A stretch of 64,000 nucleotides of DNA from RGIG3178 sp942492795. GTDB taxonomy: Bacteria > Bacillota > Clostridia > Christensenellales > QAND01. Position numbers and translations under genes: made by a program. The DNA lies in the NCBI GenBank assembly GCA_942492795.1, contig OW818639.1:1860001-1924000 (forward strand). Direction: 5' to 3'. Below are positions 25,957-33,127 of this stretch, piece by piece. Within the stretch, counting starts at the first letter, position 1. Every line of letters starts with the position of its first letter. Below the pieces are notes generated by a model. The model saw only the letters and a list, made by a program, of their open reading frames with translations, ran no database searches and was not told where the DNA came from.

Positions 25957-25985
25957 TTGACAATCACAAGGATTACGGTTACATT
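25957..25985 (+). promoter_or_regulatory. Promoter of the isc cluster
   Basis: TTGACA (25957-25962), 17-base spacer, TACATT (25980-25985). The A+T-rich interval up to the Rrf2 gene at 26024 is a likely site for autoregulation by that protein, although no operator could be defined. Confidence 0.65.
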
Positions 25986-26023
25986 TAATTCGTACAATAT
26001 AAGTCGGAATTAAGAGAGCAGCA

Positions 26024-26500
26024 ATGCGCATATCCACAAAAGGCCGTTATGGCATCAAAGCTATGATGGAATTGGCGAACAAACACGGTTTGGGACCGCT
26101 TTCGGTCCGGGAACTGGCAGAAGGATCGGGCGTTCCCGCCACGTATCTGGAGCAGTTGTTCAAAAAACTGAGGGATGCAAACATCATAACAGCGGTTCGC
26201 GGAGCTCAAGGCGGGTACATCCTGACAAAGTCTCCGAAAGAGACAACGGTCGGGGTTATCATCCGCACCCTTGAGGGCAGCGTCGCACCGATGATATGCG
26301 CAGAAGAAGGCTTTCATTGCGAAAACTCCGACACCTGCATCGAATCATTTCTCTATCGGCGCATTCGCGAGGGGATCGATGAGGTCATCGATAATATCAC
26401 CTTGCAGGACATGCTGGATGAACATGCGAAGATGGAGAAAAATATATTAAACCCATTCAACGGTTTACATCAGGAGGAACTCAAGTGCCGGAAAAAATGA
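26024..26500 (+). CDS. iscR: Rrf2 family regulator with IscR-like cysteines
   Basis: 158 residues. An N-terminal winged helix-turn-helix (RISTKGRYGIKAMMELA, LSVRELAEGSGVPATYLEQLFKKL, RGAQGGYIL) is followed by a cysteine triad at Cys92, Cys99 and Cys105, nearly the spacing of the [2Fe-2S] ligands in IscR (92, 98, 104). This suggests an iron-sulfur-sensing repressor rather than the cysteine-less CymR type. It overlaps the cysteine desulfurase gene by 16 bases, so it most likely controls its own iron-sulfur assembly operon. The cluster-binding claim is inference from spacing. Confidence 0.88.
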   Translation: MRISTKGRYGIKAMMELANKHGLGPLSVRELAEGSGVPATYLEQLFKKLRDANIITAVRGAQGGYILTKSPKETTVGVIIRTLEGSVAPMICAEEGFHCENSDTCIESFLYRRIREGIDEVIDNITLQDMLDEHAKMEKNILNPFNGLHQEELKCRKK

Positions 26501-27675
26501 TCTATATGGATCACGCTGCAACAACTTATCTGAAGCCCGCTGTTCTTCAAGCCATGCTGCCGTATTTCACGGAGCATTTCGGCAACCCGTCCGGTATCTA
26601 TTCCGTTTCACGCGACGCATTGAATGCGATAGATCGGGCCCGCGAGCAGGTGGCAACCGCTTTGAACTGTCAAAGGTCAAACGAGATCTATTTCACCGGC
26701 AGCGGGACGGAAAGCGACAACTGGGCGCTTAAAGGCGTTGCGTTCGCCAATGCGAACAAGGGCAAGCACATCATTACATCCAAAATCGAGCACCACGCCA
26801 TTCTTCACACATGCGAATGGCTGCAAAAGCAGGGTTTTGATATAACCTATCTTGATGTGGACAGTGAAGGCATCGTATCCCCTGATTCGGTCCAACAGGC
26901 AATCCGCCCGGATACGATACTGGTCTCTGTCATGTTCGCGAACAACGAGATCGGAACCATCGAACCCATAGCGCAGATCGGTGAGATTTGCAGGGAACGG
27001 CGTGTATTGTTCCATACGGATGCCGTACAGGCGTTTGGAAGCGTACCGATCGATGTACAGGCAATGAAGATCGATCTGTTGTCACTGACAGCCCACAAGC
27101 TCTACGGACCCAAAGGGACAGGCGCATTGTACATCCGAAACGGCGTACGCTGCGATCCGTTGATCCACGGCGGCGCACAGGAACGGGGAAGGCGTGCCAG
27201 CACCGAAAATGTTGCGGGCATCGTCGGATTGGGTGCGGCAGCCGAGATCGCTCATGCGCAATTGGCGGAGAATGCACAACGATTGATCGCTTTGCGCGAC
27301 AAGCTTATCGAAGGGATCCAGCAGAGCATTCCCTATGCCCAGCTCAACGGTCCCAGATTGGACAGGCTCCCCAACAACGTCAATTTCTGTTTCCGGTTTA
27401 TCGAGGGAGAAGGTCTGCTGCTGTTGTTGGACCGCGCAGGCATCGAAGCCAGCAGCGGAAGCGCCTGCACGTCCGGATCGATCGAACCGTCGCATGTGCT
27501 GCTTGCGATCGGGCTCCCGCATGAAATTGCGCACGGGTCGCTTCGTCTGAGCCTGGGAGAACGCACTCAGGCGGAAGACATCGACACAGTATTGGAAACG
27601 CTGCCGCCTATCGTTCAACGCTTGCGCGATATGTCGCCACTGTACGATCAGAGAGAGGAAAACAGCAATGTATAG
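26485..27675 (+). CDS. iscS: Cysteine desulfurase (NifS/IscS type)
   Basis: PLP enzyme that takes sulfur from cysteine and passes it to the IscU scaffold. 396 residues. MIYMDHAATTYLKPAVL opens the fold; the PLP lysine is in LSLTAHKLYGPKG (about 205); the catalytic cysteine is in SSGSACTSGS (about 328). The GTG start at 26485 has AGGAGG about 9 bases upstream and lies inside the end of the Rrf2 gene. Its 3' end overlaps iscU by 8 bases. These overlaps argue for translational coupling of the three genes. Confidence 0.96.
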   Translation: MPEKMIYMDHAATTYLKPAVLQAMLPYFTEHFGNPSGIYSVSRDALNAIDRAREQVATALNCQRSNEIYFTGSGTESDNWALKGVAFANANKGKHIITSKIEHHAILHTCEWLQKQGFDITYLDVDSEGIVSPDSVQQAIRPDTILVSVMFANNEIGTIEPIAQIGEICRERRVLFHTDAVQAFGSVPIDVQAMKIDLLSLTAHKLYGPKGTGALYIRNGVRCDPLIHGGAQERGRRASTENVAGIVGLGAAAEIAHAQLAENAQRLIALRDKLIEGIQQSIPYAQLNGPRLDRLPNNVNFCFRFIEGEGLLLLLDRAGIEASSGSACTSGSIEPSHVLLAIGLPHEIAHGSLRLSLGERTQAEDIDTVLETLPPIVQRLRDMSPLYDQREENSNV

Positions 27676-28042
27676 CGAAAAAGTTATGGATCATTTTATG
27701 AATCCGCGCAATATGGGAGAAATTCCGGATGCCGACGGCGTCGGTGAAGTGGGCAATGCCCAATGCGGCGATATCATGCGCATCTATCTGAAGATCAATG
27801 AAAAAGACGTTATCGAAGACGTGAAATTCAAAACCTTCGGATGCGGTGCCGCCATTGCCACAAGCAGCATCGCAACGGAGATGATCAAGAACAAAACGAT
27901 CGATGAGGCGATGACGCTGACGAACAAAGCTGTTGTTGATGCGCTCGACGGTCTTCCGCCGCAGAAACTGCATTGCAGCGTGTTGGCACAGGATGCTGTT
28001 CAGGCTGCCATCGAGGATTATCACAAGCGCAAACAGCAATAG
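27668..28042 (+). CDS. iscU: Iron-sulfur cluster scaffold IscU/NifU-like
   Basis: 124 residues. The three cluster cysteines are in place: Cys33 (GNAQCGD), Cys59 (TFGCGAA) and Cys103 (LHCSVLA); Asp35 follows the first. It lacks the extra SufU insertion, so it is the IscU/NifU N-terminal type. It works with the overlapping cysteine desulfurase. No hscA, hscB or ferredoxin gene follows, so this is a minimal set, as in many Clostridia. Confidence 0.96.
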   Translation: MYSEKVMDHFMNPRNMGEIPDADGVGEVGNAQCGDIMRIYLKINEKDVIEDVKFKTFGCGAAIATSSIATEMIKNKTIDEAMTLTNKAVVDALDGLPPQKLHCSVLAQDAVQAAIEDYHKRKQQ

Positions 28043-28069
28043 TTACCAAAATTTCTTTCTTATGTTTGA

Positions 28070-28115
28070 GCCCCTTTCGGAAACACTACATTTGTGAATA
28101 CGCAAGGAAAGGGGC
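28070..28115 (+). repeat. Inverted repeat upstream of a tiny ORF
   Basis: GCCCCTTTC (28070-28078) and GAAAGGGGC (28107-28115) are perfect 9-bp complements around a 28-base loop. The right arm contains the AAAGGGG ribosome-binding site of the ORF starting at 28122. Confidence 0.6.
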
Positions 28116-28121
28116 ACTGGG

Positions 28122-28274
28122 ATGAAAGGAAATCTGATACTTGGTATGGCGACGGGCACATTGCTCGGTGCTGCGGCGGCATGGGCGATCTCCGGCGATT
28201 TGAACGCGAGGGGCATGATGCGCATTTCGCGAAAAATCAGCAGGGGCGCGAGCAGGTTGAGAATAGACAGATAG
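28122..28274 (+). CDS. Small hydrophobic hypothetical protein, 50 residues
   Basis: Not recognised. ATG 28122 has GGAAAGGGG 7 bases upstream. The product starts with MKGN, then a Gly/Ala-rich hydrophobic segment (about 4-24) with small-residue spacing typical of membrane helices (GMATGTLLGAAAAWA), and ends in a strongly basic tail (RISRKISRGASRLRIDR). The layout recalls the short N-terminal membrane part of YtxH-type proteins but is too short to assign. A good terminator follows at 28345, supporting a real transcript. The ribosome-binding site lies in one arm of an inverted repeat. Confidence 0.5.
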   Translation: MKGNLILGMATGTLLGAAAAWAISGDLNARGMMRISRKISRGASRLRIDR

Positions 28275-28344
28275 CGGATTGCGAATCATTGGCAGAACGA
28301 TCCGCATCGTTCGGTAAGGATCACATGCAACGAAGCCTTCAACG

Positions 28345-28371
28345 AAAGAGCAGTGTCATCTGCTCTTTTAT
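28345..28371 (+). terminator. Terminator before ireB
   Basis: AAAGAGCAG (28345-28353) and CTGCTCTTT (28360-28368) form a perfect 9-bp stem with a TGTCAT loop; the T-rich arm serves as the U-tract. The rest of the 28275-28495 interval holds no other ORF that I can support. Confidence 0.8.
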
Positions 28372-28424
28372 CATGCTGGCATTCAAATTGATACATACAT
28401 TCCACTTTAAAGAGCCGGAAATGT

Positions 28425-28453
28425 TTGAAATGTGTCACAAGTTAAGATATACT
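28425..28453 (+). promoter_or_regulatory. Promoter of the ireB operon
   Basis: TTGAAA (28425-28430), 17-base spacer, TATACT (28448-28453), 43 bases upstream of ireB. Confidence 0.7.
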
Positions 28454-28495
28454 ATCTTCAGAGGGGTTTTGAGTTTGAATCAGAGAGGTGTATCC

Positions 28496-28750
28496 ATGAA
28501 TACAAACGACCGTACGATGTCTTTCACACCTGTTCGCGAGGATTCGGCGGAACAGATTTTGATGCGCGTATATACGGCTTTAAAAGCAAAAGGATATGAC
28601 CCTGTCAACCAGTTGGTCGGTTACATTATTTCCGGAGATCCCACCTACATCACAAGCTACGACAACGCACGTTCTCTGATACGGCGCATAGAGCGCGACG
28701 AACTGCTCGAAGAGGTGTTGCGTTATTATCTGATGCAGAAGATTGGATGA
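28496..28750 (+). CDS. ireB: IreB family regulatory phosphoprotein (UPF0297/YrzL)
   Basis: 84 residues. It contains RTMSF near the N-terminus, the region phosphorylated by the PASTA kinase IreK in Enterococcus, then ALKAKGYDPVNQLVGYIISGDPTYIT and the helical REDE-rich tail (ARSLIRRIERDELLEEVLRYYL), all typical of UPF0297. ATG 28496 is chosen from the family length, an AGAGAGGTG upstream, and the promoter just before; the frame is open much further upstream but that part is not coding. Phosphorylation control is inferred from the family. It overlaps the next gene by 4 bases (ATGA). Confidence 0.92.
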   Translation: MNTNDRTMSFTPVREDSAEQILMRVYTALKAKGYDPVNQLVGYIISGDPTYITSYDNARSLIRRIERDELLEEVLRYYLMQKIG

Positions 28751-29688
28751 ACCGCACAGCGTTGGGGCGAACCGGACTTGAAGTATCAAGGATATGTTTC
28801 GGCACCTTGACATGCAGTCCACTGCAAGCGCGGATGTCGCCGCCCGAATCTGCCAAATTGTTGGAATTTGCCTTTCAATGCGGCATCAATATTTTGGATA
28901 CCGCCGAGTATTACGACAACTATCAGCATATCCGTGCCGCGGGGTCGGCTGTTGAGGATATGCTGATCATCACGAAATGTCATGCTTATGACAGGGAAAG
29001 CGCAAGACGAAGTTTACAATCAGCGTTGATGGGCACCGGGCGGAGCAGTATCGATGTTATGATGCTCCATGAGCAGGAAAGCGAATGGACTTTACGTGGG
29101 CATGCGCAAGCGCTCGCGTATTTTTATGAGCAGAAAGCGCTCGGCGTGATAAAAGCCGTCGGCGTTTCAACGCATTTTGTCAGATGTGCAAAAGCCGCGG
29201 CGCACCTTGAGGGAATCGATGTTATCGAAGCCATTTGCAATCCTCTTGGCATTGGCATTGCCGACGGAACGCAGCAAGAGATGAACGAAGCGCTTAACAT
29301 GGCGCATGAAAACGGCAAGGGTATCATCGCAATCAAAGCACTGGGCGGCGGGCACTTAAGCGGCGACTCGGAAAATGCGCTCAAAACCGTGCTTTCATGG
29401 CAATTTGTAGATACGATTGCGATTGGGATGCAGAACAGGGCGGAAATAGAGTATAATCTATCTGTGGCACAAGGGGCGGTCCGCGACGACCTGAAAGAAC
29501 AATTGAACAAGCAGTCACGAAGCCTGCATATTGCAGATTGGTGCACAGGATGCGGACAATGTGCACAACGATGCCAAAGCGGTGCGTTGAAACTGTCTTG
29601 CGGCAAGATGCAGGTGGATTTACAAAGGTGTGCTTTATGTGGATACTGTGCACCGGTCTGCAAAGAATTTTGTATAAAGGTGTATTGA
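28747..29688 (+). CDS. Aldo/keto reductase with C-terminal 2[4Fe-4S] ferredoxin domain
   Basis: 313 residues. The N-terminal two thirds is an aldo/keto reductase barrel (GRTGLEVSRICFGT, NILDTAEYYDNY, the HEQES region replacing the usual active-site H-x-D segment, and GVIKAVGVSTH). Residues about 263-306 form a ferredoxin-like domain with WCTGCGQCAQRC and CALCGYCAPVC, enough for two [4Fe-4S] clusters. Fusions of this type are common in anaerobes; substrates are unknown. It starts inside the ireB stop codon and ends one base before ruvX, so it is inserted in the usually contiguous ireB-ruvX-DUF1292 operon. Confidence 0.9.
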   Translation: MNRTALGRTGLEVSRICFGTLTCSPLQARMSPPESAKLLEFAFQCGINILDTAEYYDNYQHIRAAGSAVEDMLIITKCHAYDRESARRSLQSALMGTGRSSIDVMMLHEQESEWTLRGHAQALAYFYEQKALGVIKAVGVSTHFVRCAKAAAHLEGIDVIEAICNPLGIGIADGTQQEMNEALNMAHENGKGIIAIKALGGGHLSGDSENALKTVLSWQFVDTIAIGMQNRAEIEYNLSVAQGAVRDDLKEQLNKQSRSLHIADWCTGCGQCAQRCQSGALKLSCGKMQVDLQRCALCGYCAPVCKEFCIKVY

Positions 29689-30114
29689 ATGCGTATAGCA
29701 GGACTTGACATAGGGGACGTTCGGATCGGTATCGCGCTGAGCGATGAACGGGCAATATTGGCCAGCAGTGTGGAAAGCTATACCTGCGTCGGCGATGTTG
29801 ACAAGGATGCCCAGATCATCGCGAACAAGCTTTCGGCATTGAAAGCGGAGCATATCGTGCTTGGACTGCCGAAAAACATGAACAATACCGAAGGTCCGGC
29901 GGCTCAAAAGATCCGCACCTTCGCACAGGCACTCTCACAACATACAACGACGGATATGTCCTTTTTCGATGAACGACTGACAACCGCTCAGGCTCAGCGC
30001 ATGCTCATATCCGGCAATGTTTCACGGAAAAAGAGAAAACTGGTTATCGACAAACTGGCAGCCCAAATCATTCTTCAGAACTATCTGGATGCAAGGGGGT
30101 ATTCCGATGATTGA
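29689..30114 (+). CDS. ruvX: Holliday junction resolvase-like RuvX/YqgF
   Basis: 141 residues with an RNase H-like fold. MRIAGLDIGDVRIGIALSDE holds the first catalytic Asp; LGLPKNMNNTEGPAA and FFDERLTTAQA (catalytic Glu/Asp region) follow; the third acidic position is in VIDKLAAQIILQNYLD. The family is essential in several bacteria and linked to 16S rRNA 5' processing. Overlaps the DUF1292 gene by 8 bases. Confidence 0.96.
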   Translation: MRIAGLDIGDVRIGIALSDERAILASSVESYTCVGDVDKDAQIIANKLSALKAEHIVLGLPKNMNNTEGPAAQKIRTFAQALSQHTTTDMSFFDERLTTAQAQRMLISGNVSRKKRKLVIDKLAAQIILQNYLDARGYSDD

Positions 30115-30373
30115 GGTAACCAACGCGATGAAAGCAACGCTGACGATGGCCGACGGCGTAACGGTGGACTATACACCGGCAGCCGTGCTGATGGTGGAAG
30201 ACGAACAATACCTGGTGATGCGTGCCGAAAAAGGGCATTTGGTACAGGACGATGTTCTTCTGCTGCGCATCGACCATGATGAAGACGGAACGAAGCTGCA
30301 TATCGTGGAAGACCGGCGTCCGTTTGAACACGCGATCGAGGATTCCTTGGGTGAATCCAAGCAAATACACTAA
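30107..30373 (+). CDS. DUF1292 protein (YrzB-like)
   Basis: 88 residues, acidic, matching the DUF1292 layout: TLTMADGVTVDYTPAAVLMVEDEQYLVM near the N-terminus and VLLLRIDHDEDGTKLHIVED in the middle. Function unknown. In Bacilli it is the gene after ruvX (yrrK), as here. The ATG at 30107 is preceded by AAGGGGG and overlaps the ruvX end; the frame extends upstream but would lie within ruvX. Confidence 0.88.
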   Translation: MIEVTNAMKATLTMADGVTVDYTPAAVLMVEDEQYLVMRAEKGHLVQDDVLLLRIDHDEDGTKLHIVEDRRPFEHAIEDSLGESKQIH

Positions 30374-30380
30374 GGGGTGA

Positions 30381-31484
30381 ATGAAGGTGTTTGAGAAGCG
30401 GAGCAATTTTGCGCAGTATATTCAGAGGCGTCAGTTCTATGAGGCGTTCCTTGAATACATGACGAATGAAGATGCCTTTGAAGAAGAGCTTCAAAAACTA
30501 AAACAAAGTCCAAACAAGGACGAATATATAAAATATTGCGCTGTATGGAACAGCTTCCGCGAATATGTAATCCGCGGTGAATTTGATCAGGCGCAAAGCT
30601 TGCTGGCAAATTCGCCGTACAAACGTGATATGGGTATCCTGGAAGCAAAAAGCATCCTCAACGACCTTGCGGACAAGACCGGCAACTTTAACTGCTATGA
30701 GATGTTTTGGCGCTTATGCGGAGAAGATACGGTGTTTGCGCACGACGAAGCCATATCACTTCTCAACAGCAGCCTTGCCGGCTGCCCCGAAAGCAAACCG
30801 AAAGCACGGGAGCATCTGTGGTGGATTATCAACAACACGAGCAACCGGGAAAAGTTGAAATATGCCGAACTGGGATTGGAATATTTTCTAAAGCCCAATT
30901 CGTTTGTTACTTCGGAGGAAGCTGCAGAGTTTATTACCATCGCACGCAAGATCAATCCAAAGAGCAAAGGCGCACTGAAGACCGAATATGCGCTGTTTGA
31001 TCAGGACAAAGCCGCGCTTGCCAAAATCAGGCCGCTGTTGAACGAAAAACTGTACGACGAAGCGTTTGAAATATTAGGCGGCGTTGAGAATGATCAAATA
31101 CGACGGACGTTAATGCGTGGCGCACACGAAAACAAATCCGATGCAATTTTGTTTGTCAACGCGCTAAAGGAATTATACAGACAAACAAGAGACCCCAGGA
31201 ACGCATATTCCGCGGCGCTGGCTATTTGGAACAGCGACGTACGCAAGAACCCGGAGGAATTGAATTGGTCCATGGACACAGCGCTGGCTATTCTGGACGA
31301 ATTGCCCCATAGAAGCAGAGCTGCCGCAACGGTTTTGGACGCGCTGTATCTGATGGATCCTTATCCTTTGGCGGATGAAACCGCAAAGGTTTTGGCGGAA
31401 TCGGTGTTGCAGGAAAATCCTGAAAACGAAATAGCGCTGGAATGCCTTGCTATCATACGGGAACAGGCGAAGAGCCAGAAATAA
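30381..31484 (+). CDS. Hypothetical helical-repeat protein, 367 residues
   Basis: Not recognised. A soluble, charged protein predicted by eye to be almost all alpha-helix, with paired helices of 30-40 residues and recurring A/L spacing that resemble TPR/HEAT-like repeats (for example YDEAFEILGGVENDQIRRTLM and RSRAAATVLDALYLMDPYPLADETAKVLAES). No signal peptide or membrane segment and no catalytic motif. It starts 7 bases after the DUF1292 gene, so it probably belongs to the ireB operon, and ends just before the rpsB promoter. An in-frame GTG at 30387 has better ribosome-binding-site spacing (9 bases) than the ATG at 30381 (3 bases). Confidence 0.75.
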   Translation: MKVFEKRSNFAQYIQRRQFYEAFLEYMTNEDAFEEELQKLKQSPNKDEYIKYCAVWNSFREYVIRGEFDQAQSLLANSPYKRDMGILEAKSILNDLADKTGNFNCYEMFWRLCGEDTVFAHDEAISLLNSSLAGCPESKPKAREHLWWIINNTSNREKLKYAELGLEYFLKPNSFVTSEEAAEFITIARKINPKSKGALKTEYALFDQDKAALAKIRPLLNEKLYDEAFEILGGVENDQIRRTLMRGAHENKSDAILFVNALKELYRQTRDPRNAYSAALAIWNSDVRKNPEELNWSMDTALAILDELPHRSRAAATVLDALYLMDPYPLADETAKVLAESVLQENPENEIALECLAIIREQAKSQK

Positions 31485-31488
31485 TCGA

Positions 31489-31517
31489 TTGCTTTTGAAT
31501 ATCAAACATGCTATAAT
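31489..31517 (+). promoter_or_regulatory. Promoter of rpsB-tsf-pyrH
   Basis: TTGCTT (31489-31494), 17-base spacer, consensus TATAAT (31512-31517), immediately after the upstream gene. Confidence 0.72.
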
Positions 31518-31536
31518 GCAGCGGATTAAAAACACA

Positions 31537-31585
31537 CCCGCCATCAAACCATCCTTCTGCCCATAGGGTTGACGGTATAGGCGGG
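31537..31585 (+). promoter_or_regulatory. Structured 5' leader of rpsB
   Basis: CCCGCC (31537-31542) pairs with GGCGGG (31580-31585); inside, TCAAACC (31544-31550) pairs with GGGTTGA (31566-31572) with one mismatch, leaving a C-rich apical loop. The structure starts about 20 bases after the promoter and ends just before the ribosome-binding site. It could be an S2 autoregulatory leader; no comparison was possible. Confidence 0.45.
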
Positions 31586-31607
31586 GAGGAACTCAAGGAG
31601 GAAACAC

Positions 31608-32405
31608 ATGTCTATTATTTCCATGAAACAGCTTTTGGAAGCCGGAGTACATTTCGGCCACCAGACGCGCCGTTGGAACCCCAAAATGAAGACCTATATC
31701 TTCACGGAGCGCAACGGCATCTACATCATCGATCTTCAAAAGACCGTCAAAAAAGCCGAAGAAGCCTATTTGTTTATCCGTGACATCGCGACGGACGGCG
31801 GTACTGTGTTGTTCGTAGGCACCAAAAAGCAAGCACGTGAAAGCGTTGAACAGGAAGCCAAACGCTGCAACATGTATTATGTCAACAACCGCTGGCTGGG
31901 CGGCATGCTTACCAATTTTAAAACCATTCGCCAAAGTATTTCCAGGCTTAACCGTATCTATCAAATGGAGAAAAACGGCGAGTTCAGTGCGCTTCCCAAA
32001 AAGGAAGTCATAAAACTCGTGCTGGAACGCGACAAGCTTGAAAAGAACCTGGGCGGCATCAAGGATATGCGCTCGCTTCCGCAGGCCATCTTCATCGTTG
32101 ACCCGCGCAAAGAACATATTGCAATCCGTGAAGCGCGTACGCTTGGCATACCGATTGTCGGAATATGCGATACCAACTGTGATCCCGATGAACTTGATTA
32201 TGTAATCCCCGGCAACGACGATGCTATCCGTGCGGTCAAACTCATCGCAAGCAAGATGGCGGATGCGATCATCGAAGGACGTCAGGGCGAACAGATGGAA
32301 GCCGAAGAAGAACACGAAGTACCTGCCGAATTGACAGAAGAACAGCAGGAAGCGGCTGCCGCAGAGGAAATCGACAGTGATTCGCTGTTTGAACAGAATG
32401 CATAA
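31608..32405 (+). CDS. rpsB: 30S ribosomal protein S2
   Basis: 265 residues with all S2 landmarks: ISMKQLLEAGVHFGHQTRRWNPKM at the N-terminus, RNGIYIIDLQKT, NNRWLGGMLTNFKT, LPQAIFIVDPRKEHIAIREA and IVGICDTNCDPDELDYVIPGNDDAIRA. The C-terminal extension is Glu-rich (about 225-265). AAGGAGG precedes the ATG. First gene of rpsB-tsf-pyrH. Confidence 0.98.
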   Translation: MSIISMKQLLEAGVHFGHQTRRWNPKMKTYIFTERNGIYIIDLQKTVKKAEEAYLFIRDIATDGGTVLFVGTKKQARESVEQEAKRCNMYYVNNRWLGGMLTNFKTIRQSISRLNRIYQMEKNGEFSALPKKEVIKLVLERDKLEKNLGGIKDMRSLPQAIFIVDPRKEHIAIREARTLGIPIVGICDTNCDPDELDYVIPGNDDAIRAVKLIASKMADAIIEGRQGEQMEAEEEHEVPAELTEEQQEAAAAEEIDSDSLFEQNA

Positions 32406-32422
32406 TTAAAGGAGATAACGAT

Positions 32423-33073
32423 ATGGCAATCAGTGCAAACGATGTAAAAATACTTCGCGAACGTACGGGCGCCGGCATGATGGATTGCAAAAAGGCATTG
32501 ACAGATGCCGATGGCGATGCAGAGAAAGCCTGCGAGCTGCTGCGCGAAAGAGGCTTGGCAAGCGCGGCAAAAAAAGCGGGACGTATTGCGACCGAAGGTG
32601 CTGTGGAGAGTTATATTCATATGGGCGGACGCATCGGCGTTCTGGTTGAAGTCAATTGCGAAACGGATTTTGTGGCGAAAACCGATCAATTCAAGGCGTT
32701 CATACGCGACGTCGCACTGCAGATAGCTGCGGCGAATCCGCAATATGTCCGTCGTGAAGAAGTGCCGGCAGCGGAGATTGAGAAAGAAAAAGAAATCCTG
32801 CGCGCACAGGCTCTCAACGAAGGAAAACCTGAGAAAATTATCGACCGTATGGTCGAAGGCCGCATTGAAAAGTACTACAAGGATAACTGCCTGCTGGAGC
32901 AGCTGTTCATCCGTGATACCGATAAAAGCATCAACGACTATCAGAACGAGACCATCGCGGCTCTTGGAGAAAAGGTAGCCATTCGCAGGTTCACAAGATA
33001 TGAGCTCGGTGAAGGATTGCAAAAACGCGAGGATGATTTCGTCAATGAGGTCATGAAACAAGCCGGTATATAA
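32423..33073 (+). CDS. tsf: Elongation factor Ts
   Basis: Guanine nucleotide exchange factor for EF-Tu. 216 residues, the shorter single-core form found in many Firmicutes and cyanobacteria. N-terminal UBA-like domain with VKILRERTGAGMMDCKKALTDADGD, then GRIGVLVEVNCETDFVAKTDQFK, and the C-terminal helical part. It follows rpsB by 17 bases with AAAGGAG upstream. Confidence 0.97.
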   Translation: MAISANDVKILRERTGAGMMDCKKALTDADGDAEKACELLRERGLASAAKKAGRIATEGAVESYIHMGGRIGVLVEVNCETDFVAKTDQFKAFIRDVALQIAAANPQYVRREEVPAAEIEKEKEILRAQALNEGKPEKIIDRMVEGRIEKYYKDNCLLEQLFIRDTDKSINDYQNETIAALGEKVAIRRFTRYELGEGLQKREDDFVNEVMKQAGI

Positions 33074-33085
33074 AAAAACCATATG

Positions 33086-33110
33086 GAAGGGCCGCAAGGC
33101 CCTTCTTTTC
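33086..33110 (+). terminator. Attenuator-like terminator between tsf and pyrH
   Basis: GAAGGGCC (33086-33093) and GGCCCTTC (33098-33105) form a perfect 8-bp stem with a GCAA tetraloop, followed by TTTTC. No promoter is evident between it and pyrH, so it may reduce rather than end transcription. Confidence 0.75.
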
Positions 33111-33127
33111 TAAAGGAGGATATTGCT

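Noticed and set aside
28094..28495. Upstream extension of the ireB frame by 134 codons
   Set aside because: The extra part crosses a terminator and the ireB promoter and does not belong to the UPF0297 family; the real start is 28496.
33083..33127. Extended N-terminus of PyrH
   Set aside because: The extra codons come from the terminator hairpin between tsf and pyrH; the ribosome-binding site supports TTG 33128.
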